64,000 bases of DNA, from assembly GCF_002217435.1 (NCBI RefSeq), contig NZ_MUHF01000032.1, positions 1 through 64,000 on the forward strand, written 5' to 3'. The notes beneath the pieces are model-generated. The model ran no database searches and had not been told where the DNA came from. It worked only from the letters and a program-made list of their open reading frames with translations. This DNA comes from Flavobacterium reichenbachii (GTDB taxonomy: Bacteria; Bacteroidota; Bacteroidia; Flavobacteriales; Flavobacteriaceae). Shown here one piece after another: positions 18,263 to 27,293 of the stretch. Numbering within the stretch: position 1 is the first letter of the stretch; each line of letters begins with the position of its first letter. The position numbers and the translations under genes were made by a program.

Positions 18263-19267
18263 ATGGAAGAAAATACAACGACTTTAGACATTAGAGCTAT
18301 AAATGAAAAAATTGAAAGAGAAAGTGCTTTTATAGACCTTCTTACAATGGAAATGAACAAAGTTATTGTGGGCCAAAAACACATGGTCGAACGTCTATTA
18401 ATCGGTCTTTTAGGACAAGGGCATATTTTACTTGAAGGTGTTCCGGGATTAGCCAAAACACTAGCCATTAACACTTTATCTCAAGCAGTTCAGGGTTCTT
18501 TCAGCCGTATTCAGTTTACTCCTGATTTACTTCCTGCCGATGTTGTCGGAACCATGATTTACAATATTAAAGCAAACGAATTTTCTATTAAAAAAGGACC
18601 TGTTTTTGCTAATTTTGTACTTGCCGATGAGATTAACCGTGCTCCTGCAAAAGTACAATCTGCACTTTTGGAGGCCATGCAGGAAAAACAAGTTACTATT
18701 GGCGACACGACTTTTAAACTAGATCGTCCGTTTTTAGTATTGGCAACCCAAAACCCGGTAGAGCAAGAAGGAACTTACCAGCTTCCAGAAGCACAAGTCG
18801 ATCGTTTTATGTTGAAAACCGTAATCGACTATCCAAAAATTGACGAAGAACGTTTCGTAATTCGCCAAAACTTAAAAGGATCATATGAAAAAGTAAATCC
18901 GGTAGTTTCTGTAGAGCAGATTTTGCGTGCACAAGAAGCTGTTCGTGAAGTTTATATGGATGAAAAAATCGAAAAATATATCTTAGATATCATCTTTGCA
19001 ACTCGTTATCCAGAGAAATACAAATTAGCAGATCTAAAACCTCTTATCAGTTTTGGAGCCTCTCCGCGTGGAAGTATCAATTTAGCTAATGCAGCAAAAT
19101 GTTATGCATTTATCAAACGCCGCGGATATGTAATCCCAGAAGATGTTCGTGCTGTTGTGCATGATGTTTTACGTCACAGAGTTGGGATCACTTATGAAGC
19201 GGAAGCGGAAAACATTACTTCTGTAGACATCATCAATAAAATCGTAAACGAGATTGAAGTACCTTAA
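18263..19267 (+). CDS. moxR: MoxR-family AAA+ ATPase
   Basis: The 334-residue AAA+ protein has Walker A GVPGLAKT (59-66), Walker B with LADEINRAP near 120-128, and sensor 1 in VLATQNPVEQEG. The C-terminal lid follows (ASPRGSINL). MoxR ATPases act as chaperones for VWA/DUF58 partners, which are encoded directly downstream. It is the first gene of the bat (Bacteroides aerotolerance) operon. No exact -7 box is seen upstream; TTCAATTTGC about 50 nt before the start is the best candidate. Confidence 0.93.
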   Translation: MEENTTTLDIRAINEKIERESAFIDLLTMEMNKVIVGQKHMVERLLIGLLGQGHILLEGVPGLAKTLAINTLSQAVQGSFSRIQFTPDLLPADVVGTMIYNIKANEFSIKKGPVFANFVLADEINRAPAKVQSALLEAMQEKQVTIGDTTFKLDRPFLVLATQNPVEQEGTYQLPEAQVDRFMLKTVIDYPKIDEERFVIRQNLKGSYEKVNPVVSVEQILRAQEAVREVYMDEKIEKYILDIIFATRYPEKYKLADLKPLISFGASPRGSINLANAAKCYAFIKRRGYVIPEDVRAVVHDVLRHRVGITYEAEAENITSVDIINKIVNEIEVP

Positions 19268-19273
19268 AAATTT

Positions 19274-19340
19274 GTTTCGAGTTTCAGGTTTCAGGTTGTT
19301 GCAAAACGAACTTGAAACTTTTAAACTTTAAACTTTAAAC
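19274..19340 (+). repeat. Heptad-repeat hairpin between moxR and the DUF58 gene
   Basis: Left arm: 7-nt units of GTTTCNN at 19274-19301. Right arm: AAACTTT units at 19315-19340, roughly the reverse complement. The arms can fold back in the transcript around a short loop. The array ends 7 nt before the next start codon. No gene lies inside. Confidence 0.65.
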
Positions 19341-19347
19341 AAATCAA

Positions 19348-20211
19348 ATGGATACAAAAGAGCTTTTAAAAAAAGTACGGAAAATAGAGATCAAAACCAA
19401 AAGACTGAGCAATCATATCTTTTCGGGAGAATATCACTCTTCATTTAAAGGAAGAGGAATGACCTTTAGCGAGGTGCGTCAATACCAATACGGAGACGAT
19501 ATTCGTAACATCGACTGGAATGTGACCGCACGCTACAATGAAGCTCACGTAAAAGTCTTTGAAGAAGAACGCGAATTGACCATGGTTTTAATGGTAGATA
19601 TTTCGGGTTCTGAAGGATTTGGATCTAAAAGTCAGTTTAAAAAAGACATCGTAACAGAAATTGCTGCAACGATGGCTTTTTCGGCTACACAAAATAATGA
19701 TAAAATTGGTTTAATATTATTTTCTGACAATGTCGAATTGTATATTCCGCCAAAAAAAGGACGTTCGCATGTTTTACGCATCATTCGTGAATTGATCGAA
19801 TTTGAGCCGAAAAGCCAAAAAACAGATGTTGCACAAGCTTTGAAATTTCTTTCGGGAACTCAAAAAAAGAAAGCTATTATTTTTATGATTTCCGATTTCA
19901 TGTCTGACTCTTACGAGCATACTTTAAAAATTGCTTCAAAAAAACACGACATTACAGGCGTTCGAGTATACGATATCCGTGAAGAAAAAATTCCAAATTT
20001 AGGAATGGTAACCATGCTTGATGCCGAAACTGGCAAAACTCAATTGGTAGATACCAGTTCTAAAACTGTTCGTATGAATTATGAGAAGTATTATCAGGAA
20101 AGATTAAATTATTTTAAAGATACCTTCCGTAAATCTGGAGCTGGAATTGTCAACACCAGAGTTGACGAGAATTATGTAACCAAACTATTAGGCTATTTCA
20201 AATCGAGGTAA
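19348..20211 (+). CDS. DUF58-domain protein (Bat operon)
   Basis: A 287-residue DUF58 protein with the family core QYQYGDDIRNIDWNVTARY (about 47-65), then a VWA-like segment with LMVDISGSE carrying a DxSxS metal-site motif. DUF58 proteins are the usual partner next to MoxR ATPases. No signal peptide or membrane span is seen, so it is probably cytoplasmic or membrane-associated. It lies 80 nt after moxR across a heptad-repeat hairpin and is followed 1 nt later by the inverted-repeat element that interrupts the operon. Confidence 0.9.
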   Translation: MDTKELLKKVRKIEIKTKRLSNHIFSGEYHSSFKGRGMTFSEVRQYQYGDDIRNIDWNVTARYNEAHVKVFEEERELTMVLMVDISGSEGFGSKSQFKKDIVTEIAATMAFSATQNNDKIGLILFSDNVELYIPPKKGRSHVLRIIRELIEFEPKSQKTDVAQALKFLSGTQKKKAIIFMISDFMSDSYEHTLKIASKKHDITGVRVYDIREEKIPNLGMVTMLDAETGKTQLVDTSSKTVRMNYEKYYQERLNYFKDTFRKSGAGIVNTRVDENYVTKLLGYFKSR

Positions 20212-20212
20212 A

Positions 20213-20716
20213 GATTTTTGATTGAAGATTAACGATTTTTGATTTCTGATGGAGGAAATTGTATTTTAAAGATAATAATGAATAAGCAAGAATTAGAAAA
20301 TAGATTAATTGATTTTGCCTCAAGCATAATTCGTTTAACAATCACATTTGAAAAAAATTATGCAGGAAATCATCTTTTAGGTCAAATAATACGTTCAAGT
20401 ACTTCTCCAGCTTTGAATTATGGCGAAGCACAAAGTGCAGAAAGCAAAAAAGATTTTATTCATAAAATGGGGATCTGCCTAAAGGAATTAAGAAAACTTT
20501 TGTTTGTCTTAAAATAATTGAAAAATCAAATTTGTCAACAGATTTCAATAATATGCAGAAAGCAAAAGAAGAAGTAAATCAGTTAATATCAATTTTCGTT
20601 TCAAGTATCAAAACATCAAAAAATAATTCATAAAAATTAAAGATTACTATTTTAAAGACAACTGACAATCCTTGGAAAATCAAAAATCAAAAATCGTTAA
20701 TCTTCAATCATAAATC
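20213..20716 (+). mobile_element. Inverted heptad-repeat element carrying a four-helix-bundle gene
   Basis: Left arm 20213-20250 consists of consecutive GATTNNN heptads. Right arm 20675-20716 is NNNNATC heptads, the reverse complement. A 27-bp stretch is perfectly inverted (20219-20245 with 20684-20710), extending to 32 bp with one mismatch. Between the arms lies the S23/IVP-type pseudogene. The element starts 2 nt after the DUF58 stop and ends 2 nt before the next start codon, so it sits exactly between two bat-operon genes and would be transcribed as a giant stem-loop. Confidence 0.75.
20278..20633 (+). pseudogene. Four-helix bundle (23S rRNA intervening-sequence) protein, frameshifted
   Basis: Translation from ATG 20278 gives MNKQELENRLIDFASSII and then QIIRSSTSPALNYGEAQSAES, the hallmark of S23/TIGR02436 four-helix bundle proteins. 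The frame breaks at an A run (20493-20496): after KELRK it runs into a stop at 20515-20517. In the -1 frame it continues TFVCLKIIEK to a stop at 20631-20633. Restoring one A gives about 118 residues, the normal family length. The family is known from ORFs inside 23S rRNA intervening sequences and as Avd of diversity-generating retroelements. No reverse transcriptase is nearby. A -1 slip on A-AAA is possible, but simple decay is more likely. Confidence 0.85.
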
Positions 20717-20718
20717 AA

Positions 20719-22353
20719 ATGAAATTTAAACTTTATATATTTTTATTGCTCTTTTCTACTATTGTCTTTGCACAGCAGAAACAAGTAGAAACAAGTATTG
20801 ATACCACAAAGAACAAAATTGGTGCTGAGTTTAAACTGACTGTTAAAACAGTTGTAAACTCAAAATCGAATGTTGTTTTTCCAAAACTTAAAAATATTGG
20901 TGCACTGGAAGTAATTCAATCGTACCCGGTTGATACCGTAAAAAAAGACGATACTTACGAACTTATCAAAAAATACGGATTAACTCAATTTGATTCCGGA
21001 CGCTATACAATTCCGTCTATCAAAATTTTAATTGATAAAAAGCCTTTTGCAACAGATTCTATTAAAGTTGAAGTTACCAATATTAAGGTAGATACCTTAC
21101 AGCAAAAAATGTATGACATTAAAGATATTTCTTCTGTTGATGAAGGCATTGGAAACTGGTGGATTTATACGTTGATAATTTTAGCTGTAATAGGAATTGG
21201 AGCATTAATATACTGGTATGTAAAAAAACATCAGTTGAAAAAGATTGAAGAAGAGGTGTACAAAACCCCAATCGAAAAAGCAACCAGCCTGCTTAATAAC
21301 TTAGAGAAAAAAGAACTTTGGCAAAAAGGCGAAGTAAAAGAATATTATAGTGAATTAACAGATATTGCCCGTAATTATATTGAAGAAGCAATTCAGATTC
21401 CCGCAATGGAAAGCACTACCTCAGAGTTAATCCAAGGTATTAGAACTGCTTCTACGAAAAAGAAAATGACGCTGACTCCAGAAACCGTTGAAAATTTAGA
21501 ACGCGTTTTACGTCAGGCCGATTTGGTGAAATTTGCAAAATCTAAACCTCTTGATTTTGAAATTACAGAGGATAGAAATAAAATTCAGAAAGTAATTCTA
21601 ACACTTGACAACGCTATTCCAACGGAAGTTCCTGCAGAAGAAGAAGATCAATTACTAAACGAAGCACAAAGACAGAAACAAATCAAGCTTCAATTACTTA
21701 AAAAACGAAATCAGCGTATTGCTATAACTGTTGGATCTGTGGTGTTTTTACTACTTGCAACAACAACTTTTTTTGTGATTACAAAAGGTTTCAAATACGT
21801 AAAAGATAATGTTATCGGGCATCCGTCTAAAGAATTATTAGAAGGTGAATGGGTAAAAAGCGAATATGGAAATCCAGGCGTTATAATTGAAACTCCAAAA
21901 GTTTTAAAACGAATGGATACTCAAAAAGTGCTTCCAAAAGAGACAATGGCCCTAATCAAAGAAATGCAGCTTTTTGCATACGGAAGCATGATTGACAACT
22001 TTTATGTAACTGTTTCAACCAGCAAATTCAAAAATCCTGTCGAACTGGATTTGGCAAAAGCATTAGAAGGTTCTATAAAAATAATTGAAGCTCAGGGCGG
22101 TCAAAATATTATTGTAAAACAAGAAGATTTTCAGACCAATCAAGGTATTCAGGGTCTAAAAGGATATGGTACAATGACGATTTTAAATCCTGAAGATAAA
22201 ACAAGTACAAAAGCATATTATGAAATCTTGCTTTTCAAACAAGATCAGGGATTACAGCAAATCACGATTCTGCATGAAGAAGGCGATACATATGCTAATG
22301 ATATTACAACACGAATTTTGAATTCTGTTGAACTTAAAAAAGCAAATAACTAA
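20719..22353 (+). CDS. Bat-operon membrane protein, BatD/DUF4381-like
   Basis: A 544-residue protein: signal peptide (1-18, ending VFAQQ), a periplasmic beta-domain (about 20-125), a membrane span (about 140-160), a cytoplasmic helical region with ARNYIEEAIQIPAMESTTSEL (DUF4381-like), a second span near 335-355, and a C-terminal domain. In flavobacterial bat loci a protein of this type usually stands between DUF58 and BatA. The stop overlaps the batA start by one base (TAATG), showing translational coupling. The role in the complex is unknown. Confidence 0.75.
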   Translation: MKFKLYIFLLLFSTIVFAQQKQVETSIDTTKNKIGAEFKLTVKTVVNSKSNVVFPKLKNIGALEVIQSYPVDTVKKDDTYELIKKYGLTQFDSGRYTIPSIKILIDKKPFATDSIKVEVTNIKVDTLQQKMYDIKDISSVDEGIGNWWIYTLIILAVIGIGALIYWYVKKHQLKKIEEEVYKTPIEKATSLLNNLEKKELWQKGEVKEYYSELTDIARNYIEEAIQIPAMESTTSELIQGIRTASTKKKMTLTPETVENLERVLRQADLVKFAKSKPLDFEITEDRNKIQKVILTLDNAIPTEVPAEEEDQLLNEAQRQKQIKLQLLKKRNQRIAITVGSVVFLLLATTTFFVITKGFKYVKDNVIGHPSKELLEGEWVKSEYGNPGVIIETPKVLKRMDTQKVLPKETMALIKEMQLFAYGSMIDNFYVTVSTSKFKNPVELDLAKALEGSIKIIEAQGGQNIIVKQEDFQTNQGIQGLKGYGTMTILNPEDKTSTKAYYEILLFKQDQGLQQITILHEEGDTYANDITTRILNSVELKKANN

Positions 22354-23357
22354 TGAGTAAAATAACTTTTTTAAATCCAGAATTTTTTTGGTTGTTTCTG
22401 TTAATTCCAATTGCTGTAATTTGGTTTTTACTGAAACGCAACCAGCAGTCGGCTACACTAAAAATGAGTTCTACAAATGGTTTTAAAAATAGCGCCTCGC
22501 TGTTGACAAAATTAAAACCAAGTTTGTACGTTTTTAGAGTTCTTTCGCTAAGCTCATTGATCATCGCTTTGGCACGACCAAGAACTGTAGATATCAGCAA
22601 TCAGACCAAAACTACCAAAGGAATTGATATTGTAATGGCAATAGACGTTTCTGGGAGTATGCTGGCAAAAGATTTAAAGCCAAACCGTATGGAAGCTTTA
22701 AAAAGAGTAGCGGCAGATTTCGTAGAAGAAAGACCAAACGACAGAATCGGATTGGTTTTGTATGCTTCAGAAGCTTATACCAAAACGCCGGTTACGAGTG
22801 ACAAAGCTGTAATTTTAGAAGCCATAAAAGATATTAAGTACGATACCGCACTGCAAGATGGAACCGGAATCGGAATGGGTCTTGCAACTGCTGTAAATCG
22901 CTTAAAAGACAGTAAAGCAAAAAGCCGCGTTATCATATTACTGACAGACGGTGTAAATAATGCCGGATTTATCGAACCCGAAACGGCTTCTGATATTGCA
23001 AAACAATACGGAATAAAAGTATATACAATCGGACTTGGAAGTAACGGAATGGCTGCATCGCCCTACGCATTTGCTCCAAACGGCCAGGGATTTTTATTTA
23101 AAATGCAAAAAGTAGAGATCGACGAAAGATTGATGAAAAGCATTGCCAGAAAAACAGATGGAACTTATTTTAGAGCAACCAGCAGTGACAAATTAGCAGA
23201 AATATACAATTCGATCAATAAACTGGAAACAACCGAAATACAAGAATTAAAATTCTATGATTATGACGAAAAGTACAGAACTTTTGTATTGCTTGCGGGA
23301 TTTTTATTATTGCTTGAAATTGGTTTAAGAAACACGGTTTACAGAAGCTTTATTTAA
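22353..23357 (+). CDS. batA: BatA, VWA-domain membrane protein
   Basis: This 334-residue protein has an N-terminal membrane region (about 8-27 and 58-75) and a VWA domain with an intact MIDAS motif DVSGS (98-102), then LLTDGVNNAG. A final membrane helix lies near 310-330. It is followed by its paralogue BatB. Bat proteins of Bacteroides affect oxygen tolerance, and they interact with MoxR. Start codon and upstream stop overlap by one base. Confidence 0.92.
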   Translation: MSKITFLNPEFFWLFLLIPIAVIWFLLKRNQQSATLKMSSTNGFKNSASLLTKLKPSLYVFRVLSLSSLIIALARPRTVDISNQTKTTKGIDIVMAIDVSGSMLAKDLKPNRMEALKRVAADFVEERPNDRIGLVLYASEAYTKTPVTSDKAVILEAIKDIKYDTALQDGTGIGMGLATAVNRLKDSKAKSRVIILLTDGVNNAGFIEPETASDIAKQYGIKVYTIGLGSNGMAASPYAFAPNGQGFLFKMQKVEIDERLMKSIARKTDGTYFRATSSDKLAEIYNSINKLETTEIQELKFYDYDEKYRTFVLLAGFLLLLEIGLRNTVYRSFI

Positions 23358-23486
23358 TTTCTGCAAAATTCACAATTTTATTCCCGAAAGCAATTGGGAT
23401 CAAATTAAGAATTTAATAACAGCTTCTTAAACAAACAACAGAAATTGGAATTTCCCGATGCTTCGGGATTGGAATTTTAAAAATTT
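23358..23486 (+). other. batA-batB spacer with small hairpin
   Basis: The 129-nt spacer holds a hairpin (CCCGA 23454-23458 with TCGGG 23463-23467) flanked by two copies of TTGGAATTT. An earlier CCCGAAAGCAATTGGGA is a degenerate relative. There is no T run, so it is probably not a terminator. It could be an mRNA processing or attenuation site. Confidence 0.4.
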
Positions 23487-24524
23487 ATGGAATTAGACGA
23501 AAAAAAATATTTATACCTTTTATTCCTGCTCCCAATTGTGGTGTGTGTTTTCCTTTTTACAATGTATTGGAAAAGAAGAAAACAACGTGAATTTGGTGAT
23601 ATCGAAATGGTAAAAAGACTGAGCCCTGAAAAATCAGTTTTTAAACCTGTTTTAAAAATAGTTGTACTATTATTAGCTCTTGCATGCCTGATTATAGGAT
23701 TAGTAAATCCGAAGATTGGAACCAAAATGGAAACCGTAAAACGTGAAGGAATTGATATTGTCTTTGCTGTCGATGTTTCTAAAAGTATGCTTGCCGAAGA
23801 TGTTGCACCCAGCCGTTTAGATAAAAGTAAACAATTGGTTTCGCAGATTATAAATCAATTAGGAAGTGACAGAATCGGAATTGTAGCGTATGCCGGAAGT
23901 GCATTTCCTGTTTTACCTGTTACTTCAGATTACAGCGTTGCCAAAATGTTCCTGCAAAGTATGACGCCGGATATGGTTTCATCGCAAGGAACATCACTTG
24001 ACGAAGCTATTCTATTATCGGCTAAAATTTTTGGTGAAAAAAGCAAAACCAGTAAGCTTCTTATTTTAATTTCTGATGGAGAAGATCATTCTGAAGGTGC
24101 CGCCGCAGCTGCAGAAGAGGCCAACAAATTAGGAATGAGAATTATTACCGTTGGTGTTGGAACTGAAAAAGGAGGAACAATTCCGTTAAAAGAAAACGGC
24201 GTATTAAAATCTTACCAAAAAGATCAGGACGGCCAGACTGTAATTACCAAACTTAATCAGGAAAGTTTAAAAGCCATTGCAAAAGCTACCAAAGGCGGCG
24301 GATATGTATACGGAGGAAGCACGAAAGAGGTTTTAGAATACATTAAAAATGCGCTAAATAACATTCAGAAAACAGAATTTGAATCTACGCAGATGGCCGA
24401 TTTTCAATCGCAGTTTCAATGGTTTATTGGCTTTGCTTTCTTATTATTGTTTTTGGATATTTTCCTTTTAGAAAGAAAAACAAACTGGATTAAAGAGTTG
24501 AATTTATTTAACGAAAAGAAATAA
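23487..24524 (+). CDS. batB: BatB, VWA-domain membrane protein
   Basis: A 345-residue paralogue of BatA with membrane spans near 9-27 and 55-73, a VWA domain with DVSKS at 96-100 (MIDAS DxSxS retained) and LISDGEDHSEG, and a final span near 312-332. The MIDAS reads DVSKS rather than DVSGS, as is common for BatB. Located between batA and batC, it probably forms a membrane complex with them. Confidence 0.92.
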   Translation: MELDEKKYLYLLFLLPIVVCVFLFTMYWKRRKQREFGDIEMVKRLSPEKSVFKPVLKIVVLLLALACLIIGLVNPKIGTKMETVKREGIDIVFAVDVSKSMLAEDVAPSRLDKSKQLVSQIINQLGSDRIGIVAYAGSAFPVLPVTSDYSVAKMFLQSMTPDMVSSQGTSLDEAILLSAKIFGEKSKTSKLLILISDGEDHSEGAAAAAEEANKLGMRIITVGVGTEKGGTIPLKENGVLKSYQKDQDGQTVITKLNQESLKAIAKATKGGGYVYGGSTKEVLEYIKNALNNIQKTEFESTQMADFQSQFQWFIGFAFLLLFLDIFLLERKTNWIKELNLFNEKK

Positions 24525-24566
24525 TTGTTCGAACCGGATTCTGAACAAACAAACAAAAAACATAGA

Positions 24567-25328
24567 ATGAAAAATTTACTTCTTTATATCTTACTAACGT
24601 GCTCTCTGGCAGTTTCTGCTCAAGAGAAAGACAAGACACTGCCTGGTGCCAATGAAGAATATAAGCAGAATAAATTTGTTGATGCTGAGGCTGGTTATAG
24701 AATTTCTGAATCAAAATTTCCGAAACGCGCAACAGCTCCATATAATTTAGGAAATACAATTTATAAACAAAATCAGGCTTCTGAAGCTAAATATGCTTAC
24801 GCGAAAGCCATAAAAAACGCAACTACCAGACCAGAGAAACATAAAGCATATCATAATCTTGGAAATGTCTTTATGAAAGAGAAAGATTATACACAGGCAG
24901 TTGAAGCGTACAAACAAGCTTTGCGTAACGATCCGACAGACGATGAAACGCGTTATAATTTTGCTTATGCGAAACAAAAACTAAAAGAAAACCCTCCTAA
25001 AAACGACAAGAATAAAGACAAAGACAAGAAAGACAAGGATAAGGATAAAGATAAAAAGAAAGACGATCAGAAAAAGGACGGAAAAGACGATAAGAAAAAA
25101 GACGATAAAGGCGACAAAGACAAGGATAAAAAAGACGGCAAAGATGATCCTAAAAAAGATGACAAGTCAGACAACAAAGGAGAACCTAAACCAACGCCGG
25201 GCGGTATCTCAAAAGATCGAGTTCAGAATTTACTAGATGCAGTAAATAATGAAGAAAAGAAAGTTCAGGAAAAAATAAACGCTCAAAAAGTAAAAGGAAA
25301 TCCTAAAAAACCAGAAAAAGACTGGTAG
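24567..25328 (+). CDS. batC: BatC, TPR protein with Lys/Asp-rich tail
   Basis: A 253-residue protein: signal peptide (1-18, ending AVSAQ), TPR repeats from about 28 to 135 (YNLGNTIYKQNQ and YHNLGNVFMKEKD), then a low-complexity Lys/Asp tract at about 146-205, then a short helical tail. The ATG at 24567 is chosen because it begins the signal peptide; the frame is open back to a TTG at 24525. TPRs suggest protein-protein contacts in the periplasm. The charged tract is common in BatC proteins. Confidence 0.9.
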   Translation: MKNLLLYILLTCSLAVSAQEKDKTLPGANEEYKQNKFVDAEAGYRISESKFPKRATAPYNLGNTIYKQNQASEAKYAYAKAIKNATTRPEKHKAYHNLGNVFMKEKDYTQAVEAYKQALRNDPTDDETRYNFAYAKQKLKENPPKNDKNKDKDKKDKDKDKDKKKDDQKKDGKDDKKKDDKGDKDKDKKDGKDDPKKDDKSDNKGEPKPTPGGISKDRVQNLLDAVNNEEKKVQEKINAQKVKGNPKKPEKDW

Positions 25329-25335
25329 GATTTTT

Positions 25336-25450
25336 GGTTAATCGTTTAACTGTTCATTTGTTTAATCGATCAAATCCTAAAGATTAAACAGTAAACAAAT
25401 AAGCATTAAACAATATAAATACGATTAAACAGTTAAACAAAACTGACAAA
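25336..25450 (+). repeat. Octad-repeat hairpin between batC and batD
   Basis: Left arm: four 8-nt units of GTTTAATC type (25336-25367). Right arm: reverse-complement units such as GATTAAAC and AGTTAAAC (25382-25438). The arms can pair in the mRNA. The array ends a few bases before the batD start at 25457. No gene is present. Confidence 0.6.
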
Positions 25451-25456
25451 CAATTA

Positions 25457-27205
25457 ATGAAAAGATATTTAATTCTATTACTAATAAGTTTTCAAGGACT
25501 TATGGCTCAGGTTCAATTTGAAGCCAAAGTAACCAAAAACACGCTTGGACTTAACGAAAGACTTCGTATTGACTTTATCATGAATGTTGATGGAGATAAC
25601 TTTGACCAGCCTGCTTTTGAGGGATTCAGAATTACGGCAGGTCCGAGCCAGCAAGTAAGCCAGTCATGGGTAAACGGCAGAAGCTCTTTTCAAAAAGCAT
25701 ATTCTTATATTTTACAGCCGCTGCAAAAAGGTACTCTTACTATAAAACCGGCTTCTATAGAATATAATGGACAGGTTTATAAAACAGCTCCAATAAAAAT
25801 CACGGTTACAAATGCAGTGGCTCAGGAAAGAGATCCAAATGACAGACCTCAGGGATCAAGCAATGAACTGCTCAATCTTGTTGCAGAGATTTCAAAAACA
25901 AATCCGTATCTGAATGAACCTATAACAGTTGTATATAAATTGTATTTTAATAATATAGGAGTTACCGGTTTTAAAGAACTGGCAAAACCAAAATACAACG
26001 ATTTTTGGAATCAGAATATTGATATTAAACAATTGTCTGTGCAGGAAGGAACATTTCAGGGACAGAGATGTTATTATGTAGTATTAAAAAAGACTATTTT
26101 ATATCCTCAAAAATCAGGAAAATTAACGATAGAACCGCTTTCGCTGGACATCGGTGTTCAATTGCCTACAAATCGACGAGATATGTTCGGCCAGATGATT
26201 ATTACCGATGATAATAAAGTTGTTTCTGCCGGCGCCAAGGTTATTAATGTAAGACCGCTTCCTGAAACCAATAAACCGGAAGGCTTTACTGGCGCTGTGG
26301 GTAAATTTAATTTTACAGTAACCCCAACCAAAACTACGTTGAAAAATGGAGAAGGTCTGGATTTAATTGTAAGTGCAACCGGAACCGGAAATATGAAATT
26401 ATTCACGCTTCCAAAACCAGTTGTGCCAAATGCATTAGAAATGTATGATCCTGTTCATGACGAGAACATCACAACGTCATTGTCTGGAATGTCTGGGAAA
26501 ATTACCGACAAATACACCATTGTACCACAATACAAAGGAAAGTATGCTATTAAGCCAATGCAGTTTTCTTATTTTGATTTAAGTTCGGGTTCTTACAGAA
26601 CGATAACTACAAAAGAGATTATGATTGATGTTCTGGATGGTCCAATGCAGGCTGAAGCAGCTGCGACTGCAAATGCCTCTAAAAATGTGACTCCAAAAAC
26701 AGAACAATTCAAGTATATAAAGCTTAAAACAACTTTGACAGCTATTGACAAAAATGATTTCTATGGCTCTAATTTGTATTATATGTTGTTTTTTGCACCA
26801 TTTATCATCCTGCCGATTATTGTTTTGGCTAAGAAGAGAAAAGAAGCCATTGACGGCGATGTTACAGGCAATAGAATTAGAATGAACAACAAATTGGCTA
26901 AGAAATATTTATCTGAAGCTAAGAAACACTTAAACAATAAAGAGGCATTTTATATTGCATTAGAAAAAGCAATGCATAATTTCTTAAAAGCAAAACTGCA
27001 TATCGAAACCTCAGAAATGAGTAAAGATAATATTCGCGAACTGCTGTTGTCCAGAAATGCAAATCCTGAATCTGTTCAGAATTTTATAAGCCTGACAGAA
27101 AATTGTGAATTTGCGCGTTATGCTCCGGCTTCCAGCGCTTCTATACAACAGGATTATGAGAAAGCTGTTTTAATTATTTCTGAGTTAGAAAAACAGATTG
27201 TTTAA
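25457..27205 (+). CDS. batD: BatD, oxygen-tolerance membrane protein
   Basis: This 582-residue protein has a signal peptide (ending GLMAQ), a large periplasmic region of repeated beta-sandwich domains (about 20-420), one membrane span (about 441-460) and a helical cytoplasmic tail. The opening QVQFEAKVTKNTLGLNERLRI is typical of BatD. It fits the operon position between batC and batE. It probably anchors the complex; the molecular activity is unknown. Confidence 0.9.
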   Translation: MKRYLILLLISFQGLMAQVQFEAKVTKNTLGLNERLRIDFIMNVDGDNFDQPAFEGFRITAGPSQQVSQSWVNGRSSFQKAYSYILQPLQKGTLTIKPASIEYNGQVYKTAPIKITVTNAVAQERDPNDRPQGSSNELLNLVAEISKTNPYLNEPITVVYKLYFNNIGVTGFKELAKPKYNDFWNQNIDIKQLSVQEGTFQGQRCYYVVLKKTILYPQKSGKLTIEPLSLDIGVQLPTNRRDMFGQMIITDDNKVVSAGAKVINVRPLPETNKPEGFTGAVGKFNFTVTPTKTTLKNGEGLDLIVSATGTGNMKLFTLPKPVVPNALEMYDPVHDENITTSLSGMSGKITDKYTIVPQYKGKYAIKPMQFSYFDLSSGSYRTITTKEIMIDVLDGPMQAEAAATANASKNVTPKTEQFKYIKLKTTLTAIDKNDFYGSNLYYMLFFAPFIILPIIVLAKKRKEAIDGDVTGNRIRMNNKLAKKYLSEAKKHLNNKEAFYIALEKAMHNFLKAKLHIETSEMSKDNIRELLLSRNANPESVQNFISLTENCEFARYAPASSASIQQDYEKAVLIISELEKQIV

Positions 27206-27210
27206 TTATT

Positions 27211-27232
27211 TTTAACCGCAGTTCACAAAGAA
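27211..27232. repeat. Fragment of palindromic element family B
   Basis: TTTAACCGCA followed by GTTCACAAAG resembles the left end of the element at 38842-38989. The right end and central palindrome are missing or decayed in the batD-batE gap. Confidence 0.4.
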
Positions 27233-27293
27233 TGGTTTCTGTTATTTTGCGTCATTAAGATCGCAGAGTTTAAAACGTTATTATAGATCCAAA

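Noticed and set aside
25005..25180. Lys/Asp-rich DNA in batC considered as a microsatellite insertion
   Set aside because: The frame is kept and such charged tracts are common in BatC proteins; the codons (AAA, AAG, GAC, GAT) vary, so it is a coding feature.
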